Of a DNA stretch of 21,368 nt, positions 7,666-14,704 are shown one piece after another (positions within the stretch are counted from its first letter, which is position 1; every line of letters starts with the position of its first letter). The stretch lies in NCBI GenBank assembly GCA_043812055.1, contig JBDRMN010000053.1:1-21368 (forward strand), given 5' to 3'. The translations under genes and the position numbers were made by a program. Source of the DNA: JBDRMN01 sp043812055 (GTDB lineage Bacteria; Patescibacteriota; Gracilibacteria; JAHISY01). The notes under the pieces were generated by a model, which did no database searches, was not told where the DNA came from, and was given only the letters and a program-made list of their open reading frames with translations.

Positions 7666-8484
7666 GTGAATATTGGCCTCCGCCACAGTTACGACGATTT
7701 AGTCTTGGTCGCCGCGACCGATGCCGAGTGGGAAGTGAAGCTTGGCGATTGGATGATCTTTTCGCATGGTGAAATGAAAGAGACTACCGGCCAAGTTGTC
7801 TTTTTGGATCGTCAGAAATTAAGTAAAGAAGAAATTTTATTGGCTGGAAAAATCTTGCGCAAAGCGAACGAAAAGGACCTCAAGAGAATGCGCGAGCAGC
7901 ACGAAGAGGCTGGCAAGGCTCTGCGAAAGGCCCGGGAGAAAGTTGTCGAACTGGGGTTACCCATGCAGATCGTCGAAGCCCGATTGGCTTTCGATGGAGG
8001 TGAAGTAAACTTTCTCTTTACTGCCGAGGAGCGTATTGACTTCAAGGAGATTGTCCCACGTCTTGCCGGCGTAATGCAGAAACGCATCCACCTGCAGCAG
8101 CTCGGGATGCGCGACCGGGCCAAGGCTACTGACGGTTTCGGTATTTGTGGCCGCCAGCAATGTTGTAGCTCGGGGGTACTGTCAAAATTTCAGAGCGTCA
8201 CTATGGAAATGGTCAAGAGTCAGGAACTGGTCATGAAAGGTGCCGACAAACTCTCGGGTCCCTGTGGCAAACTGCTCTGTTGCCTCGCCTACGAGCTCGA
8301 AGAGTACGAACGCCTGCGCAAGAATCTACCCAACTGGGGATCAAGTGTGAAAACCGAAAAAGGCGAAGGGAAAGTTATCGCCCTCGACATTTTGAATCAA
8401 ACTGTCAAAGTCGCGCTTAGCAAAGGCGGCACTCAAGTTTTCACGGCTGAGGAACTGAAAACGGGCAAAAAAGTGGCCAGATGA
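7666..8484 (+). CDS. ricT: PSP1-domain protein, RicT/YaaT type
   Basis: The 272-residue protein carries the PSP1 C-terminal domain: AKATDGFGICGRQQCC region with C161, C166 and C167, then GPCGKLLCCLAYE with C200, C205 and C206. Those Cys pairs match the conserved set that, with RicA and RicF, binds two iron-sulfur clusters in Bacillus. RicT/YaaT there acts in RNase Y-dependent RNA processing and in developmental control. A helical stretch (57-95) precedes the domain. No ricA or ricF homologue is in the window. The start is GTG at 7666, directly after a repeat tract; the sequence MNIGLRHSYDDLVLV gives a sensible first strand. It ends in TGA. Confidence 0.87.
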   Translation: MNIGLRHSYDDLVLVAATDAEWEVKLGDWMIFSHGEMKETTGQVVFLDRQKLSKEEILLAGKILRKANEKDLKRMREQHEEAGKALRKAREKVVELGLPMQIVEARLAFDGGEVNFLFTAEERIDFKEIVPRLAGVMQKRIHLQQLGMRDRAKATDGFGICGRQQCCSSGVLSKFQSVTMEMVKSQELVMKGADKLSGPCGKLLCCLAYELEEYERLRKNLPNWGSSVKTEKGEGKVIALDILNQTVKVALSKGGTQVFTAEELKTGKKVAR

Positions 8485-8608
8485 GTTAGAATGCGACACC
8501 GTGAAGTGTGAGTAGTGAGTGGTTAGTAATTAGGATTTCCCTAAATACTCACACTAATTACTAATTACTCCCTAGTCCCTCCCTAGCACCTATAACCTAT
8601 CCCCTAAA
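8485..8608. repeat. Intergenic hairpin tract (TTAGTAATTAG / CTAATTACTAATTACT)
   Basis: The gap between ricT and the TPR gene has GTGAGTAGTGAGTGGTTAG followed by TAATTAGG (8508-8535), then the inverse words CTAATTACTAATTACTCC (8554-8571), and finally a run of CCCTAGTCCCTCCCTAGC and TATAACCTATCCCC (8570-8605). The first two parts can pair as an imperfect stem. The final run ends 3-4 nt before the next ATG. Confidence 0.6.
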
Positions 8609-9382
8609 ATGCTCCAACCTTATCTTATTCTCGCAGCCTCAGGAGGCATCGCTGGCATCCTTTACCGCCGCAAAAAGCTGAACTTCATGGCCAAGCAGAT
8701 GCAGCGTAGATTTGAGCGCGAACAACAAAAGCTCAATCGCGTTTCTCGCGAGGAAAATTTACTTCGAGCCCAGCTCTCTCTCGAGGACAAATCCCGCAAG
8801 ATTCAGGAACGTCTTGGCGAGATCAGTGTCCTGATGCGCAAAGCCGATACCCATTTCGCTCGCCAACAGTGGAAAGATACTGAAAAAATTCTGGTCCAGG
8901 TGCTCGCCATCGATGAGCACAATATCAAAGCCAACTGCCTACTTGGTCTTAGCTATCTTCACCGTGAAGACTGGCGCAAAGCTGAGTTATTTTTCAAAAA
9001 ATTGATTGATCTGGAACCGAAAGAAGCCACTCACTTCGGCAACCTAGGCTTATCTTTTTATCACCAGAATAAATACGCCCTGGCCCGCGAGGCCTACGAA
9101 AACGCTACTCGTATCGATGGCCACAAAACCTCCCGCTGGCTGAGCCTCGGACAAGTTTATTTGAAGCTAAGGGATTACTCTGCTGCAGCCGAAGCGTTCA
9201 AAAACGCCGTCAAACGCGACCATCGCAATCTCGACTACCTCTTCGCCCTGGCTGAAGCCTACGAAGCTGGCAAAAATGAAAAAGCTGCGCTCAAAACTTA
9301 TGAGCGAATTTTGGAGCTGTCGCCTTACAATGAAGAAGTGAGGGAGAAGCTGAAAAAACTTGAACCAAGGGAGGACAAGTAA
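8609..9382 (+). CDS. Membrane-anchored TPR protein
   Basis: The 257-residue protein starts with a short hydrophobic segment (residues 4-19, LILAASGGIAGIL), probably a membrane anchor, followed by a basic stretch and a charged coiled coil (25-78). Residues about 75-240 contain five tetratricopeptide repeats; clear units start near 75, 106, 141, 174 and 208, with the A..LG.SY....(D/K)...A...F..A..L.P pattern. TPR arrays are protein-binding scaffolds, so a role in assembling a membrane complex is likely but no partner can be named. It follows ricT in the same direction with a 124-bp repeat-filled gap. It is a family-level call only. Confidence 0.8.
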   Translation: MLQPYLILAASGGIAGILYRRKKLNFMAKQMQRRFEREQQKLNRVSREENLLRAQLSLEDKSRKIQERLGEISVLMRKADTHFARQQWKDTEKILVQVLAIDEHNIKANCLLGLSYLHREDWRKAELFFKKLIDLEPKEATHFGNLGLSFYHQNKYALAREAYENATRIDGHKTSRWLSLGQVYLKLRDYSAAAEAFKNAVKRDHRNLDYLFALAEAYEAGKNEKAALKTYERILELSPYNEEVREKLKKLEPREDK

Positions 9383-9393
9383 GGGGAAATTTT

Positions 9394-9847
9394 AATTTCT
9401 AATTTTCAATTTTTAAAAGATTTCCAATTCCACAATTCATCAATTTTTCAAACTGGTGGAAATTTTGTTGAAAATCAAGGTAAGTTCGTGGGCTTCACTC
9501 CAAAGTTTTAGAAGGCTATTTTTAATCTCCGGATTAGTCTCTTCCAACAACTCAATCCATAATTTGCTTTCTTGAATTTCTTTTCGGCAAATGAAAATTT
9601 TATTTCGAAAATCTTTCCTAGAGCTAGCAGCGTTTGCTTCGCGATAATTAGCGGTAACACTCGTCGAACAGCGCAGTAATTGTTTGATAATATTGTCATT
9701 TAGGTGGGTCACCTTTACTTTACTAAGCACTCGGACAATCAGAATAGCAAATTTTTTCGTCTTTTCTTCTAAGTCGTATTTCATTTGAAAATTAAAAATT
9801 GAAATATTAAAAATCGTTTAGAAATTAGAAATTGAAAATTAGAAATT
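9394..9847. mobile_element. Inverted-repeat element carrying the four-helix-bundle gene
   Basis: A 19-bp sequence AATTTCTAATTTTCAATTT at 9394-9412 is perfectly inverted at 9829-9847. Further inward the arms continue with related AT-rich words (CAATTTTTCAAAC at 9441-9453; AAATCGTTTAG at 9811-9821). The four-helix-bundle ORF fills the interior, and its stop codon lies in the left arm words. The same arm sequences occur at 19939-20096 without an ORF. 23S rRNA intervening sequences that encode S23 proteins are also stem-forming units, so the organisation is familiar, but this copy is in an intergenic site. That it moves, or once moved, is inference. Confidence 0.55.
9440..9784 (-). CDS. Four-helix-bundle protein of the 23S rRNA intervening-sequence (S23) type
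   Basis: The 114-residue all-helical protein fits the S23/TIGR02436 four-helix-bundle family: LLRCSTSVTANYREANAASS at 36-55 (compare the family's R-x-S-x-S-(V/I)-x-x-N-x-(A/V)-E core), DFRNKIFICRKEIQESKLWI at 58-77 (compare F-x-x-K-x-x-I-x-x-K-E-x-x-E-x-x-x-W-L), and a final amphipathic helix ending FNKISTSLKN. The length is standard. Function is unknown for the family; in rRNA it sits in intervening sequences, and related folds occur in the Avd protein of diversity-generating retroelements. Here it is a lone gene inside inverted repeats, with lower GC than neighbouring genes. No reverse transcriptase is nearby. Confidence 0.85.
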   Translation of the reverse strand: MKYDLEEKTKKFAILIVRVLSKVKVTHLNDNIIKQLLRCSTSVTANYREANAASSRKDFRNKIFICRKEIQESKLWIELLEETNPEIKNSLLKLWSEAHELTLIFNKISTSLKN

Positions 9848-9848
9848 C

Positions 9849-11387
9849 TTATAGTTCTCCTACCTTCGGTCGATACTGTAACGCCTCCGCTATATGGTTG
9901 GTCGTAATCTTTTCTAAACCTGCCAAATCCGCAATTGTCCGCGCCAATTTCAGCACCCGATAATACGCTCGTGCCGAAAGTTGAAAATGGCCCACTGCTT
10001 GCTTGAGCAACTCCTTGGCCGCCTCATCAACCGCGCAGAACTGCCTCGTTTCTTCACTACTCATCTCCGCATTAGCATGGATATTGAGATCCTTGAAGCG
10101 CTCGGCTTGGATGTCCCGAGCAGCCTGGACAAAGCTGCGAACCTCCGCCGAACTTTCCAATTCAGTTGCCGGGGCTTCCAGTTTTTCAAATTGCACGCGC
10201 GGAACCTCGACGTGCATATCGATCCGGTCGAGCAAGGGTCCAGAGAGTTTCTTTTGGTAACGTACGATCTCCGTCGGAGAACAGCTACAAGTCCGCTCCT
10301 GATCAGTCGCAAAACCACAAGGGCAGGGATTCATCGCGGCGATAAGGGTAAAGCGGGCTGGATAACGCACTGTACCGATCGCGCGTGAAATATTAATCAC
10401 ACCATCTTCAAGGGGCTGACGCAGAACTTCGAGAACTTGGGAGGGGAACTCGGCAATTTCATCGAGAAAAAGCACTCCCTTGTGGGCAAGTGAGATTTCT
10501 CCCGGCCCGACCTTCCGCCCCCCTCCCACGATCGAGACCGCGGAAGCGGTATGGTGGACAGAGCGAAAAGGACGTACTGCTACCAACGGTTGATCTGGCG
10601 GCACCAGTCCAGCGACTGAATAAATCTTCGTGACTTCCAACATCTCGGCTAAAGCCATCTTCGGCAAAATTGTCCTAAAGGCCCGTGCCAGCATCGTTTT
10701 GCCGCTTCCCGGTGGTCCGGAAAAAATAATATTGTGACTTCCCGCTGCCGCCACTGTAAGCGCGCGCTTGGCCTGCTCCTGTCCCCTTACATGCGCCAGA
10801 TCAATTCCGTAGTCTTCTTCTTGGGCGATCATATTCGCATCAAGTGGAGCTAGCGCCTGAATCTTCTCAGAGCCCTTGCAGTGTCGGACAAACTCAGCCA
10901 AAGACTTTACCGGAAAAATATTTACATCCTCAATGATGGCTGCCTCTCGAGCATTCTTCGCCGGAACGAAGAAATTTTCAAAACCCTTTTCCTTCGCCTG
11001 CATTACGATCGGCAGAACCCCCGCCACCGGCCGTGTCTGACCATCCAACGCGAGTTCACCGATCAGGATGGATTTTTTCAAATATTCCGGCAGTAGCAAC
11101 TGTTTGCTCGAAGAGATGATTCCCACAGCAATCGGAAAATCAAAACTCGGACCGGCTTTCGGCAGATCAGCCGGGGCGAGATTCACTGTCAGGCGCTCCG
11201 TGTGAAACCAAAAGCCGGAATTCTTGACTGCGCTGCGCACGCGCTCGCGCGATTCCTGCACTGCGGTGTCCCCCAAACCGACTACGTGAAAAAACGCTCG
11301 CCCCCACATCAGATCGACCTCGACATCGATGATCTGACAATTGAGACCAATCGTCGCCGCCGAAAAAACTTTTGTCGGGGTGGACAT
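9849..11387 (-). CDS. comM: YifB/ComM family Mg-chelatase-like AAA+ ATPase
   Basis: Using the ATG at 11387 the protein has 512 residues, close to the family norm. It begins with the typical KVFSAATIGLNCQIIDVEVD segment. An N-terminal Lon-protease-like domain (about 10-170) is followed by the AAA+ core with Walker A GPPGSGKT (224-231), Walker B GVLFLDE (304-310), and a CPCG(F)/CxC cysteine cluster (354-369) also typical of the family. The C-terminal Mg_chelatase_C part ends in RPKVGEL. ComM is a hexameric helicase that drives branch migration during natural transformation in Vibrio and relatives; a role in DNA uptake here is inferred, and fits the pilin in the same window. A longer form from a TTG at 11420 is possible but adds a stretch absent from the family. 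Confidence 0.92.
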   Translation of the reverse strand: MSTPTKVFSAATIGLNCQIIDVEVDLMWGRAFFHVVGLGDTAVQESRERVRSAVKNSGFWFHTERLTVNLAPADLPKAGPSFDFPIAVGIISSSKQLLLPEYLKKSILIGELALDGQTRPVAGVLPIVMQAKEKGFENFFVPAKNAREAAIIEDVNIFPVKSLAEFVRHCKGSEKIQALAPLDANMIAQEEDYGIDLAHVRGQEQAKRALTVAAAGSHNIIFSGPPGSGKTMLARAFRTILPKMALAEMLEVTKIYSVAGLVPPDQPLVAVRPFRSVHHTASAVSIVGGGRKVGPGEISLAHKGVLFLDEIAEFPSQVLEVLRQPLEDGVINISRAIGTVRYPARFTLIAAMNPCPCGFATDQERTCSCSPTEIVRYQKKLSGPLLDRIDMHVEVPRVQFEKLEAPATELESSAEVRSFVQAARDIQAERFKDLNIHANAEMSSEETRQFCAVDEAAKELLKQAVGHFQLSARAYYRVLKLARTIADLAGLEKITTNHIAEALQYRPKVGEL

Positions 11388-11443
11388 AGACACAAGGAAA
11401 AATCCTAACTTGTCCGACAACTCTTTTCAAAAGTTTATGAACT

Positions 11444-12298
11444 TTAGTTCATGTAGGAAATCAATGCCAAGGCGGCCATGCTCAGGTAAATCGAGAATAC
11501 AATTAACGAATGTTTTTTCACAAACTTCAGAAGCGCCGCCGCACATACGTACGAGGCAATCGCCGAGGTGGTAAATCCTACTAAGGTTAACGGCCCGGCG
11601 GGTAAAGTAAGTCCCCCCGCCAACACCTTTTGGGAAATCAAAATAACCGCTCCAAGCGTCACCGGTGCCAGCATGAGGAAGCTGAATCTTGCTGCAACAG
11701 ATCGAGTTAATCCTCCGAACATTCCCGCGGCGATCGTCGCTCCACTGCGCGAAACTCCCGGTAGCAGCGCGGTCACCTGAAAAATCCCCATCCAGGCTAC
11801 CTGTTTCCAGGTAACCATTTCCCCCACTGCTTGTCTCGCACCCGGTGCGGGATCGGAGGGGGTTCTATCCTTCCTAAATATTTCTGCCACCGCCAGCAGC
11901 CCCGCGACCAGCACAAAAAACCCCGCGACCAGATACACCCGCCCCTCCCCCCGCGTAAATTCATCAATCCAATCATTCAGCAGCAGTCCCGCCACTGCCG
12001 CCGGAATGGTCGCCACAACCAACATCCCCAGCAGGCGCAAAGAAGTCCTCTCATTCCTTCCTGCCGAACCAAGAACTGCGAACCAAGAACCAAGAACCAT
12101 CCCTCTCCATTCTCTCCAAAACAACACAATCAGTGCTAGTAAAGTCCCCGCATGCAGCACCACGTCGAAAGCTTTGAGATCGGCTACTGGTAAATTCAAA
12201 AAGTGTTCCGCGAGCATTAGGTGCCCACTCGAACTAACCGGAAAAAACTCAGTCACCCCTTGCAGCACTCCGAGAAAGGCGGCAATAGAAAAATTCAT
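11444..12298 (-). CDS. uppP: Undecaprenyl-diphosphatase UppP (BacA)
   Basis: The 284-residue polytopic protein has both UppP active-site signatures: GVTEFFPVSSSGHL (14-27, with the catalytic E and H) and LLPGVSRSGATIAAGM near residues 178-193. It recycles undecaprenyl pyrophosphate to the monophosphate lipid carrier used for peptidoglycan and surface polysaccharide. Its start overlaps the stop of the upstream YjdF-like gene by 4 nt (ATGA), so the two are translationally coupled. Residues about 69-82 (LGSWFAVLGSAGRN), in the loop after the second/third helix, are encoded by tandem GAACCAAGAACC words (12066-12099) that match intergenic repeats elsewhere. This looks like a repeat inserted into a tolerant loop; core residues are intact. 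Confidence 0.92.
   Translation of the reverse strand: MNFSIAAFLGVLQGVTEFFPVSSSGHLMLAEHFLNLPVADLKAFDVVLHAGTLLALIVLFWREWRGMVLGSWFAVLGSAGRNERTSLRLLGMLVVATIPAAVAGLLLNDWIDEFTRGEGRVYLVAGFFVLVAGLLAVAEIFRKDRTPSDPAPGARQAVGEMVTWKQVAWMGIFQVTALLPGVSRSGATIAAGMFGGLTRSVAARFSFLMLAPVTLGAVILISQKVLAGGLTLPAGPLTLVGFTTSAIASYVCAAALLKFVKKHSLIVFSIYLSMAALALISYMN
12066..12099. repeat. GAACCAAGAACC tandem inside the uppP coding region
   Basis: Four imperfect copies of AACCAAGAAC-type words lie inside the uppP reading frame. The same word is found in the intergenic hairpin at 13082-13091 and 13152-13168 on opposite strands. The reading frame stays open and adds small/hydrophobic residues to a loop. Confidence 0.7.
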
Positions 12299-13023
12299 TT
12301 CTGCTTAGCTTTGCTGAATTTCTTTTTGAGCTTCTTCTTCTGCATAATGATTTTTTCCCGAGTCTTCTGCTTGGCAGTTCTCACTTTTTCCCCAAATATC
12401 TCAGTGAAAGGATGCATCCACTCGCGCAGCTTGACATGACGTTGGCGGGCAACGTATTTCATACCGGCTAGAGCAATCAAGCTAGCCCCCGCTAAATTAA
12501 AATGGAGATCGTGAAAAGTGTCGAGCAAGCCTTTCTCAAAATTGCCACTCATCGCCAAGGCGTCATTACCGGTAATTCTCCAAACCCAAAACTCCGCCAT
12601 TTCCCACAGCGCCCCGAAGGCAATGCCAATTAGAAAAGTAGCAAAGCCAATCAGCGGAATCGAGAGCCGGATCTTGCCTACGAAGTTAAAAGCAAAGACA
12701 AGCACAAAAGCCAGATAAACCACCACTGCAGTCCCGCCGAAATGCAGGAAGTCATCCCACCACCAGAAGTGATTATAAAGTACCAACTCCCCCAACACCG
12801 AAAAGGAAAGCCACAAGGTTAACCAAAAATCCACCGGCCAGGGTAAGTTCGTATTGTAACTTCGATTCACAAAAGCTGGAATTAGTGAAACCAGTAATAC
12901 GAGCAAGGAAAAACCACCGAACAGAAAATTACCCCGTAGGAAGAAGGTAAGCGAAACTACCGCAATCAAAATTTTGAGTACCCAGGAAATTACAGAGTTG
13001 ATTGAGAGGGTTACCTGCTTCAT
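12295..13023 (-). CDS. Polytopic membrane protein, DUF2238/YjdF-like
   Basis: The 242-residue protein has about six hydrophobic helices in residues 10-190 and a strongly basic C-terminal tail (about 205-242, rich in K/R). Conserved-looking polar motifs lie in the membrane part: WWWDDFLHFGGTAV (87-100), GALWEMAEFW (137-146) and DTFHDLHFNLAGA (168-180). This DxxxH...GALWExxE...D..xD....GA pattern is what I associate with the YjdF/DUF2238 inner-membrane family, whose function is unknown. The acidic and His residues inside the bilayer could bind a metal, which is speculation. It overlaps uppP by 4 nt, so a role linked to lipid-carrier or envelope work is possible. The family call is moderate. Confidence 0.65.
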   Translation of the reverse strand: MKQVTLSINSVISWVLKILIAVVSLTFFLRGNFLFGGFSLLVLLVSLIPAFVNRSYNTNLPWPVDFWLTLWLSFSVLGELVLYNHFWWWDDFLHFGGTAVVVYLAFVLVFAFNFVGKIRLSIPLIGFATFLIGIAFGALWEMAEFWVWRITGNDALAMSGNFEKGLLDTFHDLHFNLAGASLIALAGMKYVARQRHVKLREWMHPFTEIFGEKVRTAKQKTREKIIMQKKKLKKKFSKAKQK

Positions 13024-13200
13024 CTTCGGAATTTTATCACCAAAGCAAACACTTAGTAGCTGGAATCAAATTCCAAATTCCAAGAACCAGACAAGCACCA
13101 AATTCCAATATCAAAAAAGCTTTTTGTTTTGAGTTTGAGTTTTGGAATTTATCTGGTTCTTGGTTCTTGGGATTTCAAAATAATTCGTCTCCTCCACCCT
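13024..13200. repeat. Long intergenic hairpin between aroC and the YjdF-like gene
   Basis: Left words AAGAACCAGA (13082-13091) and CCAAATTCCA (13098-13107) are mirrored by TGGAATTT (13143-13150) and TCTGGTTCTT (13152-13161), around an apex AAAAAGCTTTTT (13114-13125). The order is compatible with an imperfect stem-loop of about 80 nt or more. Tandem GGTTCTTGGTTCTTGGG (13155-13171) repeats the word found inside uppP. Apart from this the 177-bp interval holds nothing recognised. Confidence 0.65.
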
Positions 13201-14259
13201 TCAAATCTTATCCCCCTTAGCCCTCAGCAACAGGTCAGCCAGCACTAGCCTAACCATTGCCTCTGCCACCGGAACAATGCGCGGAACAATACACGGATCA
13301 TGCCTACCTTTTACAGAAATCTTTCTGGCCTTTCCGCGGACATTGACCGTGCGCTGCGAAACGGAAATTGAGGCGGTTGGTTTGACGGCAATGCGGATCA
13401 ATAAATCGCTGCCATCGGTAATTCCCCCGAGAACTCCACCCGCTCGATTGGTCGCTTTCTTCTTTAATGAAATTAACTCATCATTCATCTCACTGCCGAA
13501 AAGTTTGCTCGCGGCGAAACCGACTCCGAACTCGACTCCTTTCACACCGCCGATACTCATCAGCGCTTGAGCCAGCAAAGCTTCCGTCTTGTCGAAGACT
13601 GGCTCACCAAGCCCTGCCGGGACGTTCTTCACGACGATCGCCACCGTACCACCGACCGAATCTCCCCTCTTTTGCGCTTCGAGGATAATCTGTTCCATTT
13701 CTTTCGCTGCCTTCGCATCACCGCAGCGAACTGAGTTTTTTTCGACAACCTTCGGATCAAATTTCTCCGCTTCCACGACGCCGATTGACTCTGTATGGGC
13801 AATTACTTGAACTTTCTGTTTTTCCAGAACCTTCTCGGCAATGGCACCGGAGGCCACCCGGGCGACAGTTTCCCGACCGCTTGAGCGCCCACCACCCCGG
13901 TGATCCCGAATTCCGAACTTCGCGAGATAAGTAAGATCAGCATGCCCCGGACGGAGAATGTCTTTGAGCTTGTTGTAGTCTTGCGAACGAGCTCCTGTGT
14001 TGCGAATCAGTAAAGCAAGCGGAGCGCCTGTCGTTTTCCCTTCGAATATTCCCGAAAGAATCTCAACTTTGTCAGCCTCTTTCCGAGAAGTGCTGACTTT
14101 TGATTGGCCGGGCCTACGGCGATCAAGTTCTTTTTGAATGTCTTTTCCGGAGATCTTGAGCCCCGCCGGCACACCATCCAGCACGCAACCGAGTGCCGGC
14201 CCGTGACTTTCGCCAAAAGTCGTAACTTTTAATGCGCTACCGAAAGTGTTTCCGGGCAA
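13201..14259 (-). CDS. aroC: Chorismate synthase
   Basis: The 352-residue protein is full length. It has the family start PGNTFGSALKVTTFGESHG, the DRRRPGQS segment, the FMN-binding block RPGHADLTYLAKFGIRDHRG with GGRSSGRETVARVASGA, and the later KTEALLAQALMSIGGVKGVEFG motif. It converts 5-enolpyruvylshikimate-3-phosphate to chorismate with reduced FMN, the last step of the shikimate pathway. The start is TTG at 14259, chosen because the protein then begins exactly where the family does (M-x-GNTFG) and no in-frame ATG exists just upstream. Other aro genes are not in the window. A -10-like TAAAAT lies about 25 bp upstream of the start on the - strand. It ends in TGA. Confidence 0.95.
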   Translation of the reverse strand: MPGNTFGSALKVTTFGESHGPALGCVLDGVPAGLKISGKDIQKELDRRRPGQSKVSTSRKEADKVEILSGIFEGKTTGAPLALLIRNTGARSQDYNKLKDILRPGHADLTYLAKFGIRDHRGGGRSSGRETVARVASGAIAEKVLEKQKVQVIAHTESIGVVEAEKFDPKVVEKNSVRCGDAKAAKEMEQIILEAQKRGDSVGGTVAIVVKNVPAGLGEPVFDKTEALLAQALMSIGGVKGVEFGVGFAASKLFGSEMNDELISLKKKATNRAGGVLGGITDGSDLLIRIAVKPTASISVSQRTVNVRGKARKISVKGRHDPCIVPRIVPVAEAMVRLVLADLLLRAKGDKI

Positions 14260-14704
14260 TTTTTTAAGGTTAGAATTAAGTACATTTTACCACAAAAAAT
14301 CTATCCCAAGTCTCGCCTTACTTAAACTTCTTGTTTTAAAGCATTTCAAACCCGTCCTAAGTTCTTCTAACTTTTTCCAAGCTGTCTCAGACTTTTTCAA
14401 ACTTTCTTATTTTTGCCCAAAGTGGATGAAACTGTTTTCCTCAAGCTCTTTTGTGCTACAATATCTTGGGGTTGAACAAAATTTGATTTCATTGTTTTAA
14501 CCCGCCAAAAGGCACCCAAACTTTAATTAAATTAGCTAAAATTTAATTAAATTGGGTGTTTTAAAATTAACTTGACTAAATTGTTGTAAAACTAAAGAAA
14601 ACTAGCTACACTACATCTAGTTGCTCCCCATTTAATTACCTTTAATTAAATCTTGCTAAGTTGTCTGGGATTGAATAAAATTCGACCCCTTAAAGGCACA
14701 GCCT
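14260..14704. promoter_or_regulatory. AT-rich control region with phased TTTAATTA sites and a duplicated promoter-like box
   Basis: No gene is seen. TTTAATTA occurs at 14522, 14542, 14631 and 14641, so each pair is spaced by 20 or 10 bp, i.e. on the same face of the helix. A box of about 32 bp beginning GCTACAATATCTTGGGG (14455-14486) is repeated in diverged form exactly 200 bp on (14655-14685, GCTAAGTTGTCTGGGA), each followed by an AAAGGCAC word. The first copy has TGCTACAAT, an extended -10. A further candidate promoter, TTGTAA (14584-14589), 17 nt, TACACT (14607-14612), lies between the site pairs. This looks like an operator/promoter region for the small HTH gene just downstream, but could also be part of a decayed element. 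Confidence 0.45.
14284..14289 (-). promoter_or_regulatory. Candidate -10 element for aroC
   Basis: On the - strand TGGTAAAAT (extended -10 form) sits about 25 bp upstream of the TTG start of aroC. No convincing -35 was found. A transcript starting 6-8 nt downstream would have a leader of only about 18 nt, in line with the missing Shine-Dalgarno site. Confidence 0.3.

Noticed and set aside
11388..11420. A longer N-terminus of ComM from the TTG at 11420.
   Set aside because: The added MSDKLGFFLVS is not part of the family, which begins near KVFSA; the ATG at 11387 fits better, though no ribosome-binding site decides it.
14246..14500. An 84-codon + strand frame in the AT-rich control region.
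   Set aside because: Composition is F/S/L-rich from low-complexity DNA, it overlaps the aroC start, and no domain is visible.
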